From: Epiperipatus broadwayi
Taxonomy: Eukaryota > Onychophora > Udeonychophora > Euonychophora > Peripatidae
Length of the DNA stretch: 64,000 bases
Direction of reading: 5' to 3'
Assembly: GCA_028023455.1 (NCBI GenBank)
Contig: JAQFVV010012398.1
Span: 9,076,682-9,140,681 of the forward strand
Part shown: positions 1-10,705 of the stretch, piece after piece
How the letters are laid out: each line of letters opens with the position of its first letter
Numbering within the stretch: the first letter of the stretch is position 1
Made by a program: the position numbers and the translations under genes
The notes under the pieces: model-generated
Told to the model about the DNA's origin: nothing
What the model saw: only the letters and a program-made list of their open reading frames with translations
Databases searched by the model: none

Positions 1-1848
1 GAACCGAGAAGACCTGCGGGGAAACATCAAATGAACTCATTTTGACCCACCCATCTAGTTACCGGTAATGTTCCCATAAATTATTAAAATATCTTTGTAA
101 TTTGCAAATTCAATGTATATTTATGCTTTTCTACATATATATGGTTTTTTTTTAATCTATGTATTCGAGTCTTGTGAAATTATATTTCATTAATTGCTTT
201 TTTTTTCTTTAAATACTTTAATGGGTGGTAGGGTTATTACATATAATGGCGGCGGTAATTCTTATTAATTTAATTGAAAAATGCTTCGTTTAACTTTCCG
301 CCATTATACTCCCATAATTAAGTTATTTATTTTATATAAATATTTATTTAGAAAGAAAAGGAAGCAAATCATAGAAAGTGCAAAACTCTATTTTAAAATC
401 AAGATTTAAATTGCTAAATATTCTATTATAAAACTTTCCAAACTTTAACTTAGTTTTATGTATATATATATAAAAGAAGAATCCTTATCAAATGCCATTA
501 TATTTTAGTCAATGAAGGGTTACAAATTTAAAGTTATATTTTGAAGAGTGTGAAATAAAACGTTCGCATTTATATTTTTGTAATAAGAGAGAGTGCATTT
601 TGACAATATGTATTAAAAATTATTAAATAGCATTGACTCTGGGTTGTGTTGGTTAAACTTCAACTAAATCAATAAAATATTCACCCTCATGTTTTAGTGA
701 TCTGAATTTTATAAAAGGGAAGTTACTATTTTTCTGCAGATTTTCAGTGATGGTTGAGCGTTCGTAATATATATATGTTTTTGCAGAGGGTTTCTTTTTT
801 AAATTTAAAGGTCGTTGACCGTATTTATATGATATCATACCTCGGGTGATCTACTGGGCCACTCAGCATATATTACAGTGCTTCTTTTTGTCAAGTTCGC
901 TTAGGTTAACATACCTACATTTGGATCTTTTTAAAATAAATAAAATGTTCTGGATCTCATGTCAATCTCAGTTCCTTCAATGTATGTAACTGGACATAAG
1001 CAATAAAACTCCGATCCTGAATCCGGGTCACGTGTTTAGCGAACGGGTTCCATTTTTCTCTCTAACCTAGCTTAGAGACGGAGAGCTATCAGGTCTTGTG
1101 TTAATCTCTTGGTAACTGTTATGTCTCGAGCCTCACAGCCCACTATATGCTCTCGCCTTTGTGCATGGTCTTGTATATTTATATTTATTAGGAAATCTTT
1201 CTCAAAATCTCATAGATATGTTTCAATTAAGGCTGGAAATTCCTGCTGTGGTCACTTTATCATTCTTCTTAAATCATAAGTAGGGCTGTGATTTAAACCT
1301 GTCCGAAGTGTTTAGTTGAGTTTGACCACCTATTTATTTCTGTTCTCCAACCACAGAGTTAATGAATCATCTCTCTCTCTCTCTCTTGATTTCTTTTACA
1401 TAACACTTCCATTGGCTGGAATATTTTAAAGAAGAAATTATAATGTAAAAATTTTGTCTGTTCTTATCATTACGATCAATGGATCTTTCATATATGTCTA
1501 TCCGGTTGCAGTGAAAATAGCCTGCAACACTATTAATAAAGCATTGTGTGAATTATTTTAATGTCAATAATAAAAATTTCTGTTATCTTTCATTCACTAT
1601 AAATAAAACCACTTAGTATTGTTTTTCTTTTGTAACATACGTATGTACATCTGATCATTATATATGTAAAAATTCCTTTTCATGGTCTCTTCTCTCCCTG
1701 ACCACCGGGCATACATTAAGATTAAATTCTAGTGAGGTTTGGGGAGTAAGTCGCTTAGTAGCAATCTAGAGGAGTAGGTGAGGTTCGAACCCCCTCTATC
1801 TGCATCTCTAGGTTAGGTTAAAGCAGCTCTACTTTTCTTACTGTTACA
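1..1848 (+). repeat. Left LTR of element A (5' end outside window)
   Basis: This region matches 5534-7372 base for base apart from scattered substitutions and small indels (AT runs, a CT run near 1373). It ends in ...CTGTTACA, after which the two copies diverge completely, giving a clean 3' LTR boundary ending in CA. The 5' boundary is not visible because the repeat runs to base 1. Sequence upstream of 5534 includes a TATA-like box at 5176, so the true LTR may be several hundred bases longer. A 61-codon antisense ORF (653-838) loses its start codon in the other LTR and is probably not a gene. Confidence 0.85.
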
Positions 1849-1866
1849 GTTTTTTTTTGTATAATC

Positions 1867-1884
1867 TGGCATCCCAAGTGTGGC
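1867..1884 (+). other. Candidate primer-binding site of element A
   Basis: Eighteen bases after the LTR end is TGGCATCCCAAGTGTGGC. It begins with TGG, as expected for complementarity to a tRNA CCA end, and resembles lysine-type primer sites in overall form. I cannot match the tRNA exactly, and the spacing from the LTR is longer than the usual few bases. Confidence 0.4.
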
Positions 1885-2526
1885 CTTACTGTTTAGAGAT
1901 AGACCCTGAGATATAATAATAGGAATTTCATGATCAGAAGAATTTTTTTTGTGTGTGTTTTTTGAAAATAAATATAGTGAATGACAGAAGTTTATATATT
2001 TTTCTTTTGCACTTTCTGTGTTTGCTATCAGTAGTACAGCTTACAAGATGTGAAATCAATCAGTTCAGTTGAAAATCAAAACCAAATCAGATATTAATGC
2101 ATTTTTCTTTCTTTTGCTAGGAAGGGAGACAGAGTGATCAAACAAGGAGCAGAGAAAAGATGGGCTCAAGTAGAATTTTTTTACCCCCCCCAGCAGTAGT
2201 AATTTTACTGGTGTATATCAAATACACATAGTTATAGTCACATATATAACACACAGAACAGGGTAGTAAATAAGTAAATAAACATGGATAGGGCAGGACC
2301 TATGCATAGGATAAGAGATAGATAGAAAGCTGGCAGGTTAAAAAAGGACGACAGTTGCAGGAATGATTGGGAGAGTGAAGCAAATTTTTGACAAGTAAAA
2401 GTAGAAAAATAAGACAAATTTTAAGAATAGTATTAGTAGAAAGACAAAACTACAGCAAACCAAATATTTTTTTTTTCTTGTATATTTTTTTTAGCTATTC
2501 GTATTTCTCTAGAAAATATGTATAGT

Positions 2527-3300
2527 GAGAAGGAGACATAGATTCACCAGAACCACAATGGGTATGGAAATTGATGAAAACTATGTTACAAAAAGTAGAA
2601 GAATGCAAAGAAGAATGTAGACAATATAGAGCAGAAATCAACAGGATGAAAGAAGAGAGAAACAATGAAACAAAAACACAGAAGAGAATCAGCCAAGAAA
2701 TGAGAATCTCCAATGTGAAAATAAAGAAAGCATAAAGGTCATGGAAAGAACAGACAACCCAATGGTGGCAAGATTTATCCACATCAAAACTTTTCGGGGT
2801 GACATAGGAGAAAACCCCATGGCACACTTGCAAAATTTACAAGAGCTGTTCATATTCCAGGAACTCAGAGAAGCTGAAAAGTTATCAGTTGCAGTTAATC
2901 ATTTATATGGATCTGCCTAGAATTGGTGGGACTGTATAAGTAACAAACCAGTAACATTTGCAGATTACCACATTGCCTTACTTAAAAGTTTTTGGAGTGA
3001 AGAGAGGCAAGATGGAATAATGCACCGTATATCTCAAAAAAAAGTATTGCACTTCAAAAGGAGAAACTCACTCCCAATTTTTCTTGTGGCAAGTGTCTTT
3101 GTTAAAATCATTGACTGCTTTCCACTTATCAGAGGGGCAGATTATTCTGACAATAAGGTACAATATGCCTCTCCACATATAACAATTGATGCTGGGCTGC
3201 CGCAGCTGTGGAATTGATGAGATGGTAGACTTACTAACTGCTATAGATTTTGGCAACCTAAATAAAGAGCATGCAGACAAAGGAAAAAGAATTGACACAC
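2527..3300 (+). pseudogene. gag-like region of element A, broken
   Basis: Translation gives a charged, coiled-coil-like stretch (about 2560-2716), then after a frameshift a retrotransposon-gag fold from about 2750 to 3050. That fold contains MVARFIHIKTFRGD, a leucine-rich segment LQNLQELFIFQ, a SA-stop-NWW motif and VTFADYHIALLKSFW. The pattern F-x-G ... hydrophobic helix ... A-x-x-WW ... F-x-x-F matches Ty3/gypsy capsid domains. A TAG at 2918-2920 interrupts the A-x-WW motif, and at least one further frameshift separates this region from the protease ORF that follows. Capsid assembly by this copy is therefore unlikely. Confidence 0.65.
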
Positions 3301-4328
3301 CCAAAATACAGATGGTGGCTGTCAGGAACTGCTATGATGATGATAAAAACACACAGCAATTCCAGAAAAATATGAGTCCTATAATTTATATACCCCAGAT
3401 AGAACTCCAGGATGAAACAGAAGAAATTATTGAGGGAAATGAAAGAGTGGCATCAGCATTCATGTGCGAACTGGAAGATGATCACAGACCACCACTCTTG
3501 GAGTGCCCCACAATTAAAGCACTGTTAGAAGGTGTCCCAATTACAGCTTTAATAGACACTGTCAGTCAAATGTCACTGGTGTCAAAAGAATGGTGGGATG
3601 CAACAGTAGGAACTCATGTACTACCTATCTCACCGAGAAAATCTTATGCTATATTGGCTAATGGAGAAAAAGCCAACATAGGAACACATCGTTTGGGACT
3701 GGATATTAAGATAGGAGCAACAAATGTAAAACACATATTTCAGATAATGCCAGGCTTGATTTATGATGTACTGTTAGGGTCGGACTTCTTAGAAAGACAT
3801 GACTCAGGAATAAACTATAGAGAAAATAAGTTTACATTTTATAATAAGTTAGATTTTCATAAATGGAAAACCCAAGAGACAACCAATATAACCTGCATAC
3901 AGGAACCAACTAATCTTGAACGAACAGAAAATGAAACAAAAAGCCAGATGGAATTAGAGATAGAAGGGCAGAGCACACCTCACCTTGCCTTCAAGCGTTT
4001 TACTCATCAATTTAATGATCACGAGATATTTCAAAAACGCACCACGGCAGGTCAGACAAAACAAACTACTTTATCAAGTGGCAGCACAGTTCTAGGTTTG
4101 AAACCACATTTACCCATACCAAAATCATTGACCAAGGGATCTAACTATGAGCCAGTTTCATCATCAGAACACATAAGAGGGAAACAGCTAAATAACAGAG
4201 CACCATTAATAAGGAATTTCAACTTGACTTCTAGCAAAAGAATTGATAGAAGACAAGGTAATAAAGTTGACACAGCTCAGAGAGCTAATAACAAGGCCCA
4301 GAGAGGAAGGTCCACTGAAAAAAAATAG
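3186..4328 (+). CDS. Retroviral-type aspartic protease ORF of element A
   Basis: This is an open frame of 380 codons. Residues 121-133 read ALIDTVSQMSLVS, the position of the pepsin-like retroviral protease active site (normally L-I-D-T/S-G-A). Here the third catalytic-triad residue is Val instead of Gly. A flap-like ILANGEK lies at about 156-162 and the second hallmark, DVLLGSDFL (family form ILG-x-D-F/W-L), at 194-202. The first 100 residues look like the gag-protease linker. The last 130 or so residues are polar and basic with no recognised domain; no RT follows. The ATG is probably internal to a longer gag-pol frame, since the upstream gag is out of frame. Likely catalytically impaired because of the Gly-to-Val change. 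The domain call is firm; function is doubtful. Confidence 0.7.
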   Translation: MMLGCRSCGIDEMVDLLTAIDFGNLNKEHADKGKRIDTPKIQMVAVRNCYDDDKNTQQFQKNMSPIIYIPQIELQDETEEIIEGNERVASAFMCELEDDHRPPLLECPTIKALLEGVPITALIDTVSQMSLVSKEWWDATVGTHVLPISPRKSYAILANGEKANIGTHRLGLDIKIGATNVKHIFQIMPGLIYDVLLGSDFLERHDSGINYRENKFTFYNKLDFHKWKTQETTNITCIQEPTNLERTENETKSQMELEIEGQSTPHLAFKRFTHQFNDHEIFQKRTTAGQTKQTTLSSGSTVLGLKPHLPIPKSLTKGSNYEPVSSSEHIRGKQLNNRAPLIRNFNLTSSKRIDRRQGNKVDTAQRANNKAQRGRSTEKK

Positions 4329-4426
4329 TTTAAATAGAGTGCTCCATTCAAAAGTAATTTTTTTTACATGAACCCCAAGGTACGACCAGGACACATCATA
4401 TGGACAACGAAATCATATTATAGGCT

Positions 4427-4650
4427 TTCAGTTTTTTTTTGGGTGTATATTTTGCAAATATTGGCATTGTTATAATATATTAATTAATATTATTATATAC
4501 TTCTCTTTTAATATATATATATATATATATATAATGCACATATCAGCATTATGATAAACTTTCAGTTTTTTTTTACTAATATAATTTATTTATCAGTATT
4601 ATTATAAACTTTCAGTTTGTTTTTATAAACTGCACATATCAGTATTATTT
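4427..4650 (+). repeat. Short imperfect tandem repeat in element A
   Basis: The phrase CTTTCAGTTTTTTTTT recurs three times (about 4427, 4558, 4607), each followed by an AT-rich stretch with CACATATCAG or ATCAGTATTAT. The unit is roughly 50-130 bp and irregular. It lies after the protease ORF, where pol would be expected, and includes an (AT)n run at about 4511-4533. Confidence 0.55.
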
Positions 4651-4812
4651 CATGTAAATACACTATTATTCTGTATAATAGGAGCGCTCTTTCCGGATCA
4701 CTCTGCTTCTCTCTGCAAAACCGTAGCTTTAGTCATTTTTTTTTATTTGTTTTTTTTAATGGGTTCTAAGAATATGAAGCTGTGCATATATATATATATA
4801 TGCTGGCTTCAC

Positions 4813-4859
4813 CATTCACTGTGGACTAACTAAGACCCTAAGTCCAACCACAGTGAATG
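4813..4859. repeat. Perfect 12-bp hairpin
   Basis: CATTCACTGTGG at 4813 pairs with CCACAGTGAATG ending at 4859, with an inner GGACT/AGTCC extension, so the stem is up to 15 bp around a short loop. The core begins TGTGG and ends CCACA. The solo-LTR candidate at 27034 opens with a similar palindrome (TGTAACGA...TCGTTACA), so this hairpin could mark the true start of the right LTR of element A. Confidence 0.6.
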
Positions 4860-5175
4860 TATGTTTCTTTTTCAAACTAAATTTATCGTTTTGTCAAATA
4901 GTTGCCTAAATTAAAGAAGAAATTGTGTTAAAGAAAAAAGATTTAATAAAATAAAATATAGAAAGTTAAAATTATATTTGCAACTATTTTTAAAATATAT
5001 GTTGGAAGAATTCGATAAGATAAATTTTCTTAATTAAATAGAATCCATTAAGAAAAGGAATTAATTACTAAAACATTTTCTGAATTAGATAAAAAAATAG
5101 ATAACAGGAAAAATTTGAAACAACGGGCATGATTCGCTACTAATTAGCAGATTAAAAACATAATGGAAAAAAGGG

Positions 5176-5185
5176 TATAAATAAA
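5176..5185 (+). promoter_or_regulatory. TATA-like box upstream of the right LTR repeat
   Basis: TATAAATAAA follows a purine run (GGAAAAAAGGG). A Pol II TATA box here, about 360 bases before the part of the LTR seen at base 1, fits the idea that the LTR extends further upstream than the window shows. Alternatively the purine run itself could be a polypurine tract. Confidence 0.35.
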
Positions 5186-5529
5186 GAACTTTTCTTTTGT
5201 TCTTGGTCTTATGCTTGCGGGTAACCGGTGCTGAAGGTCAGAGAGAAATCTTAAGAATTTTGTTGGAAAAAATTTTGCTGAAAGATTGGACAATATAGCA
5301 AACTCTTGCTTGCTGTACTTACTTCAAGCTGCACTCTATTCTTTCAGCATATAAATAAAAAAAATCCAGAAATGTGTTGCTCTGCAAAAATGCAGGGGTA
5401 ACTTCTTTGCCTTCGCTCTCCTGAGCTGTTCCTGAGATCAGAGTCGTAATCATGTAAGCCAGCCAGAGAACAAAAGTATCTGCCCTGTATCCGTGAAAAT
5501 CTGCCCTCAAAAACATGAAAAAACAAATT

Positions 5530-7372
5530 TGAAGAACCGAGAAGACCTGCAGGGAAACATCAAATGAACTCATTTTGACCCACCCATTTAGTTACTGGTA
5601 ACGTTCCCATAAATTATTAAAATATCTTTGTAATTTGCAAATTCAATGTATATTTATGCTTTTCTATATATATATGTTTTTTTAAATCTATGTATTCGAG
5701 TCTTGTGAAATTATATTTCATTAATTGCTTTTTTTTCTTTAAATACTTTAATGGGTGGTAGGGTTATTACATATAATGGCGGCGGTAATTCTTATTAATT
5801 TAATTGAAAAATGCTTCGTTTAACTTTCCGCCATTATACTCCCATAATTAAGTTATTTATTTTATATAAATATTTATTTAGAAAGAAAAGGAAGCAAATC
5901 ATAGAAAGTGCAAAACTCTATTTTAAAATCAAGATTTAAATTGCTAAATATTCTATTATAAAACTTTCCAAACTTTAACTTAGTTTTATATATATATATA
6001 AAAGAAGGATCCTTATCAAATGCCATTATATTTTAGTCAATGAAGGGTTACAAATTTAAAGTTATATTTTGAAGAGCGTGAAATAAAACGTTCGCATTTA
6101 TATTTTTGTAATAAGAGAGAGTGCATTTTGACAATATGTATTAAAAATTATTAAATAGCATTGACTCTGGGTTGTGTTGGTTAAACTTCAACTAAATCAA
6201 TAAAATATTCGCCCTCTTGTTTTAGTGATCTGAATTTTATAAAAGGGAAGTTACTATTTTTCTGCAGATTTTCAGTGATGGTTGAGCGTTCGTAATATAT
6301 ATATGTTTTTGCAGAGGGTTTCTTTTTTAAATTTAAAGGTCGTTGACCGTATTTATATGATATCGTGCCTCGGGTGATCTACTGGGCCGCTCAGCATATA
6401 TTACAGTGCTTCTTTTTGCCAAGTTCGCTTAGGTTAACATACCTACATTTGGATCTTCTTAAAATAAATAAAATGTTCTGGATCTCATGTCGATCTCAGT
6501 TCCTTCAATGTATGTAACTGGACATAAGCAATAAAACTCCGATCCTGAATCCGGGTCACGCGTTTAGCGAACGGGTTCCATTTTTCTCTCTAACCTAGCT
6601 TAGAGACGGAGAGCTATCCGGTCTTGTGTTAATCTCTTGGTAACTGTTACATCTCGAGCCTCACAGCTCACTATATGCTCTCGCCTTTGTGCATGGTCTT
6701 GTATATTTATATTTATTAGGAAATCTTTCTCAAAATCTCATAGAAATGTTTCAATTATGGCTGGAAATTCCTGCTGTGGTCACTTTATCATTCTTCTTAA
6801 ATCATAAGTAGGGCTGTGATTTAAACCTGTCTGAAGTGTTTAGTTGAGTTTGACCACCTATTTATTTCTGTTCTCCAACCACAGAGTTAATGAATCATGT
6901 CTCTCTCTCTTGATTTCTTTTACGTAACACTTCCATTGGCTGGAATATTTTAAAGAAGAAATTATAACGTAAAAATTTTGTCTGTTCTTATCATTACGAT
7001 CAATGGATCTTTCATATATGTCTATCCAGTTGCAGTGAAAATAGCCTGCAACACTATTAATAAAGCATTGTGTGAATTATTTTAGTGTCAATAATAAAAA
7101 TTTCTGTTATCTTTCATTCACTATAAATAAAACCACTTAGTATTGTTTTTCTTTTGTAACATACGTATGTACATCTGATCATTATATATGTAAAAATTCC
7201 TTTTCATGGTCTCTTCTCTCCCTGACCACCGGGCATACATTAAGATTAAATTCTAGTGAGGTTTGGGGAGTAAGTCGCTTAGTAGCAATCTAGAGGAGGA
7301 GGTGAGTTTCGAACCCCTTCTATCTGCATCTCTAGGTTAGGTTAAAGCAGCTCTACTTTTCTTACTGTTACA
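5530..7372 (+). repeat. Right LTR of element A
   Basis: Second copy of the long direct repeat, starting at or before 5530 (TGAAGAACC...) and ending ...CTGTTACA at 7372. It carries AATAAA-type polyadenylation signals and a hairpin with AATGGCGG/CCGCCATT arms. The next base starts an RTE coding remnant, so the right insertion boundary is sharp. Confidence 0.83.
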
Positions 7373-8310
7373 ATATAGATTTTGAAAAGGCATTTGATTT
7401 TTACAAATGTATTTACAGTGATTAAAATGTTATATCATTAAAATACAAACTTAGAATATTATCAAATACTGAAGAAAATCAAAATGCATCAAGTTATTAA
7501 ACTACATGTGAGCATTAAAAGAATTAATAATGATATGTGACGTGTGATTTCATCTCTTTAAACTTTTTTTTGTAATAGTTTTACAAGCATTTTGTGGATT
7601 AAACTGGGAAAATAATGGAATAAAAGTAAATGGAGATTAAAGTCATCTAGATATTGCAAATGATATGTTTGTTTTTACAAATAATGCTTTGGGATCTCAG
7701 AAACCATTATAAGAGCAGATGAAAGCAAGAAAATGGGATCAAAAATAAATATTAAGTTTAAAACATGTTCAATGCTTTTTTTTTTTAAAAAAAAGAAAAA
7801 AAGAAAATAGTGATTGAAAAATATTAACAACTACAAATATCTTAGACACATTATTAGCACAAATAAAAATATAATAAAATTAATCATATATAATCACAGT
7901 AAAAATTATTTAATAAGTAAAAAAGAAATGTTTTATTTTAGTACTTACTTAAAGATCTGAGATTTAATCACTTAATAGAAGAGAATTCATGTCATAAAAT
8001 GAAGTACAGTATAGAGAGATATATGTTAAGAATAACAAGAAAAAAAAAGATTGATAATGAAATATAAGGATGAGAAAATGAACTAATATTACTGAGTTTA
8101 CTAAAATAATTAAGAAGATAAAATAAAGTTTGGAATGATAATACCATCAAAAAAGATAATAAATAAATGTCAACCATAGTCTCAAAGTGAATCCTAAAAA
8201 ATGTAAAAGACTTAGGAAAAAAAACATGTGTAGGATGCTTACATGAAATAAGGAAATTTGTTGGAATGATACACCTATAAATTGAAGAAACTGAATTAAC
8301 CATGCAGAGA
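7373..8310 (+). pseudogene. RTE-type LINE relic, RT region
   Basis: The first bases read GATTTTGAAAAGGCATTTGA, the coding sequence for the RT motif D-F-E-K-A-F-D. Further on, stretches such as ATTTTGTGGATTAAACTGGG and AAATGGAGATTAAAGTC match the better RTE copy at 57.72-57.78 kb in order and orientation, with many indels and stops. The 5' part of this copy is missing because element A was inserted into it and its other half lies outside the window. No coding capacity remains. Confidence 0.7.
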
Positions 8311-9170
8311 TCTCCATTCTGCGTTAGACTGATAATAGTTCAAAAAGATGACGTAATAACGTCGAAATATATATATATGAAGCGGTATGTTATATGAATA
8401 GGCATATTCAAAGGCGATCGGATGATAGATAGATATATGATATACAGACAAAAGAACATAGAGATATTTTTAAATTTTATATCTGATTAAGATATTTTTT
8501 TAAAACGTGAAATCCCATTATCATAAATTTAAAAAGGATAATAATTAAGCAGTTATAAAACTAGTTTTTCGGATTATTCTATTTACTAAAATTAGAAGAA
8601 AAAAAATTGAAAAATATAAAAATAGCTGTTTTTTTTTTGTTGATGATTAATATGTAAAGTAAATTAGATCATTAAGAAAATTGCTTAATATAACCTTGAA
8701 TAAAAAATAAAATAAATTATTTTTGTTTTAAGACACCCTCTCCACTTACAACAAAATACAAAGATGAAAATTCTTCAGTCTACTAATATTGACTTTTTAT
8801 ATTATTATTCTTAATAACTGCCCTAAGGCACTATTTCCTAACATTTTTCACATCTTCTTATGCGTGCCTTATTTTTTTTTTATCCTCACACTTTTTTTAA
8901 AACAGCGTAACCAAAAACATCCTGTTTAATCTCATCTTTACCTACTTCACTTACCACTGTTTCCGCCTTATATTATCTTTCATACTATTTATTACTATCA
9001 TTATTATTGGAGTTCTAAAGATTTTTTAAAAAATTATATATTGAAGAAAAATTAGCAACACATTGTACAAATATTAAGTTCTCTACTTAAAGGGAAATTG
9101 ATATAATTAGGCACTATAGTCAAGTAATTTCATGTGATTGTCATTAATGGTAGTTTGCCTTAATTTAATA
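8310..9170. other. AT-rich spacer, nothing recognised
   Basis: Long A and T runs, short AT dinucleotide tracts and no open frame or domain. I see no tRNA-like or terminal-repeat structure. Confidence 0.5.
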
Positions 9171-9174
9171 CATC

Positions 9175-9990
9175 TCTCATCATTATCATCATTGCAATCA
9201 TTATGAATCTATTGCAGGACAAACGTTTCTTCAAATTTAATCCAGTTTCTCTATTAGTGCTTTTTTTCTGTATAGTATCACTACAAACTTCCTTATCCCT
9301 GTATCCATTTTACATATAATTTTTTTCTAAATTTTTACAATCTTTTGGGGTCCAGTTTAAGATTAATCCATCTACTGAAATCTTTTTACCAACATGTCCA
9401 AACCCAATTTCATTTCAACTTTTTAATTTTTTTCATGCTATTATTAATACTCTTTGCTCTCACGTCCATGTTTTTCACTTTTAATCTTTTCTTGCTAATT
9501 CCAAGATATGTTTCTTCATAATTTGATGATCGTTCTTTTATTAAACATCTAAATCACAGATCCATTTGTAAATAAAACATATTTATTGAAAACCTTTATT
9601 TTCAAACAAACCGGCATATTTTCTTTTTATTCTTATGTTGTCAAAGAAGTCCATCCAAATTTAATTCTATGTTTAATTTTATCCATCATGTTTTCGTCTG
9701 TATTAATAATCTAGACACAACATTTTTAGCTGTAAACTTCTAATTCATTACTACCAATCTTTATTTCCTTTTTTGAAATATCATTTAATGATTATTTTAA
9801 TCCTTTTAGCTCTTTTAACATTTTCTGAAGCTCTGAAACATCATTTATAAAACAATCACATAAGCTGCAAATATAAGTATGACTTAAATATTCTACATTT
9901 AGTTTATACTTTTAGCTTTCTATTTTAATCCACTAAATATTTTTTGAAAAACTGTCATATCTAGACATATGTTGATATCCCAAATTCAAA
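9175..9990 (-). pseudogene. RTE-type LINE relic, 3' half, reverse strand
   Basis: Read on the minus strand, this follows the 3' end of the RTE copy at 57.8-58.5 kb. AATCTTAAACTGGACCCC with AAAGATTGTAAA, and the terminal CCTGCAATAG...ATGATGAT region, correspond to the end of that element around 58355-58540. The part near 9840 matches the segment coding for the NNALELQ stretch. It is heavily mutated, with no frame longer than a few dozen codons. Confidence 0.6.
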
Positions 9991-10441
9991 TACTTATAAT
10001 ACAAATCCTTTCTTTAGTTTAAAAAAAAAGCAATGAAGATAATCATAATTTATCTGATACTAGACTGTTCAAAATCATTGTTTAACATGTTTTCCTGAAC
10101 GTTTGTGATATTGGTGTTTTTGTTGTATTTATATATTGGATTATTTCCATCACCTAATATGAGTACTGAATGTCTTCAGAAAAATTTAACTTTTATTCAA
10201 ATATTCCAAATACATTCAATTGTTGCTAATAGCACACAGGTTAGCACATGCACAAATATATAAAAACAAAAATTTAAAGAAGCTGCTTACATGACAATGG
10301 CAAACAATCCCATAAGTCAACCTAATGTGATTATACATAACATATGGAAACCACTAATCAATATTGCTCTTAGAAAAAAGTGGAGAAATCATGAAGAATC
10401 TCATAGATAAGTAAATGAAATTTCTACTGACTGTTGCCTTT

Positions 10442-10524
10442 GGCAGGATAGCTCATTTGGTTAGAGCATTATCTTAAAATTCAATATTAAATACTAAGAA
10501 TCCAGGTTCGATTTTCATGCTAGC
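10442..10524 (+). repeat. tRNA-derived SINE head
   Basis: GGATAGCTCATTTGGTTAGA has the form of a tRNA A box with D-arm, and GGTTCGATTTTC at 10505 has the form of a B box. The spacing of about 55 bases suits a tRNA gene. The anticodon arm is not convincing, so this is a SINE head or dead tRNA rather than a working gene. Confidence 0.5.
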
Positions 10525-10550
10525 ACTATCACTGATGAGGCCAGCAACAC

Positions 10551-10585
10551 CTGATGAAGAGGGGAGAATAATATCTCTCGTAAAC
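10551..10585 (+). ncRNA. Hammerhead-ribozyme-like core, degenerate
   Basis: CTGATGA (10551-10557) is followed by a stem GAGGG/CTCTC (10559-10563 with 10575-10579) and then GTAAAC (10580-10585). The layout is that of a hammerhead catalytic core (CUGAUGA, stem II, GAAAC) with one extra T in the GAAA box. That insertion would probably abolish cleavage. A second CTGATGAG lies 20 bases upstream. It may be coincidence, but it follows a tRNA-like head in an element with inverted ends. Confidence 0.35.
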
Positions 10586-10705
10586 ATTGTGTAGTACTAT
10601 TACTAACAGTTGAATGTATTTGAAATATTTAAATAAAGTTTAATTTTTCTAAAGACATTTAATACTCATATTATATGATGGAAATAGTCCAGCATATAAA
10701 TACAA

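Larger units (their letters stand above)
1..7372 (+). mobile_element. LTR retrotransposon A, gag/protease only, left edge cut
   Basis: Two long direct repeats (1-1848 and 5534-7372, nearly identical over about 1.84 kb) flank about 3.7 kb of internal sequence. The internal part has a gag-like region and a retroviral-type aspartic protease, but I find no reverse transcriptase, RNase H or integrase, so this is a non-autonomous or deleted copy of a Ty3/gypsy-like element. The window starts inside the left LTR, so the 5' target duplication cannot be seen. The right side lies directly against an RTE LINE relic, which means A inserted into an older RTE copy. The high LTR-LTR similarity points to a fairly recent insertion, while the stops and frameshifts in gag suggest the copied template was already defective. 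Confidence 0.82.
10123..10705. mobile_element. Foldback element with about 110-bp inverted termini
   Basis: Bases 10123-10235 and 10598-10705 are inverted copies of each other. Both arms carry, in opposite directions, TATTTCCATCA, ATATGAGTA and CAAATACATTCAA. Arm identity looks like roughly 80-85 percent. The 360-bp centre contains a tRNA-like box pair and a hammerhead-like fold. I could not define a target duplication. No transposase is present. It could be a MITE, a pair of inverted SINEs, or Penelope-type terminal sequence, where hammerhead motifs are known. Confidence 0.6.

Noticed and set aside
1740-1800. B-box-like GGTTCGAACCCC near the end of LTR A
   Set aside because: No convincing A box or cloverleaf, and the sequence is an ordinary part of both LTRs.
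5319-5573. 84-codon minus-strand frame across the start of the right LTR repeat
   Set aside because: It crosses the visible repeat boundary and is antisense to the element, with no recognised domain.
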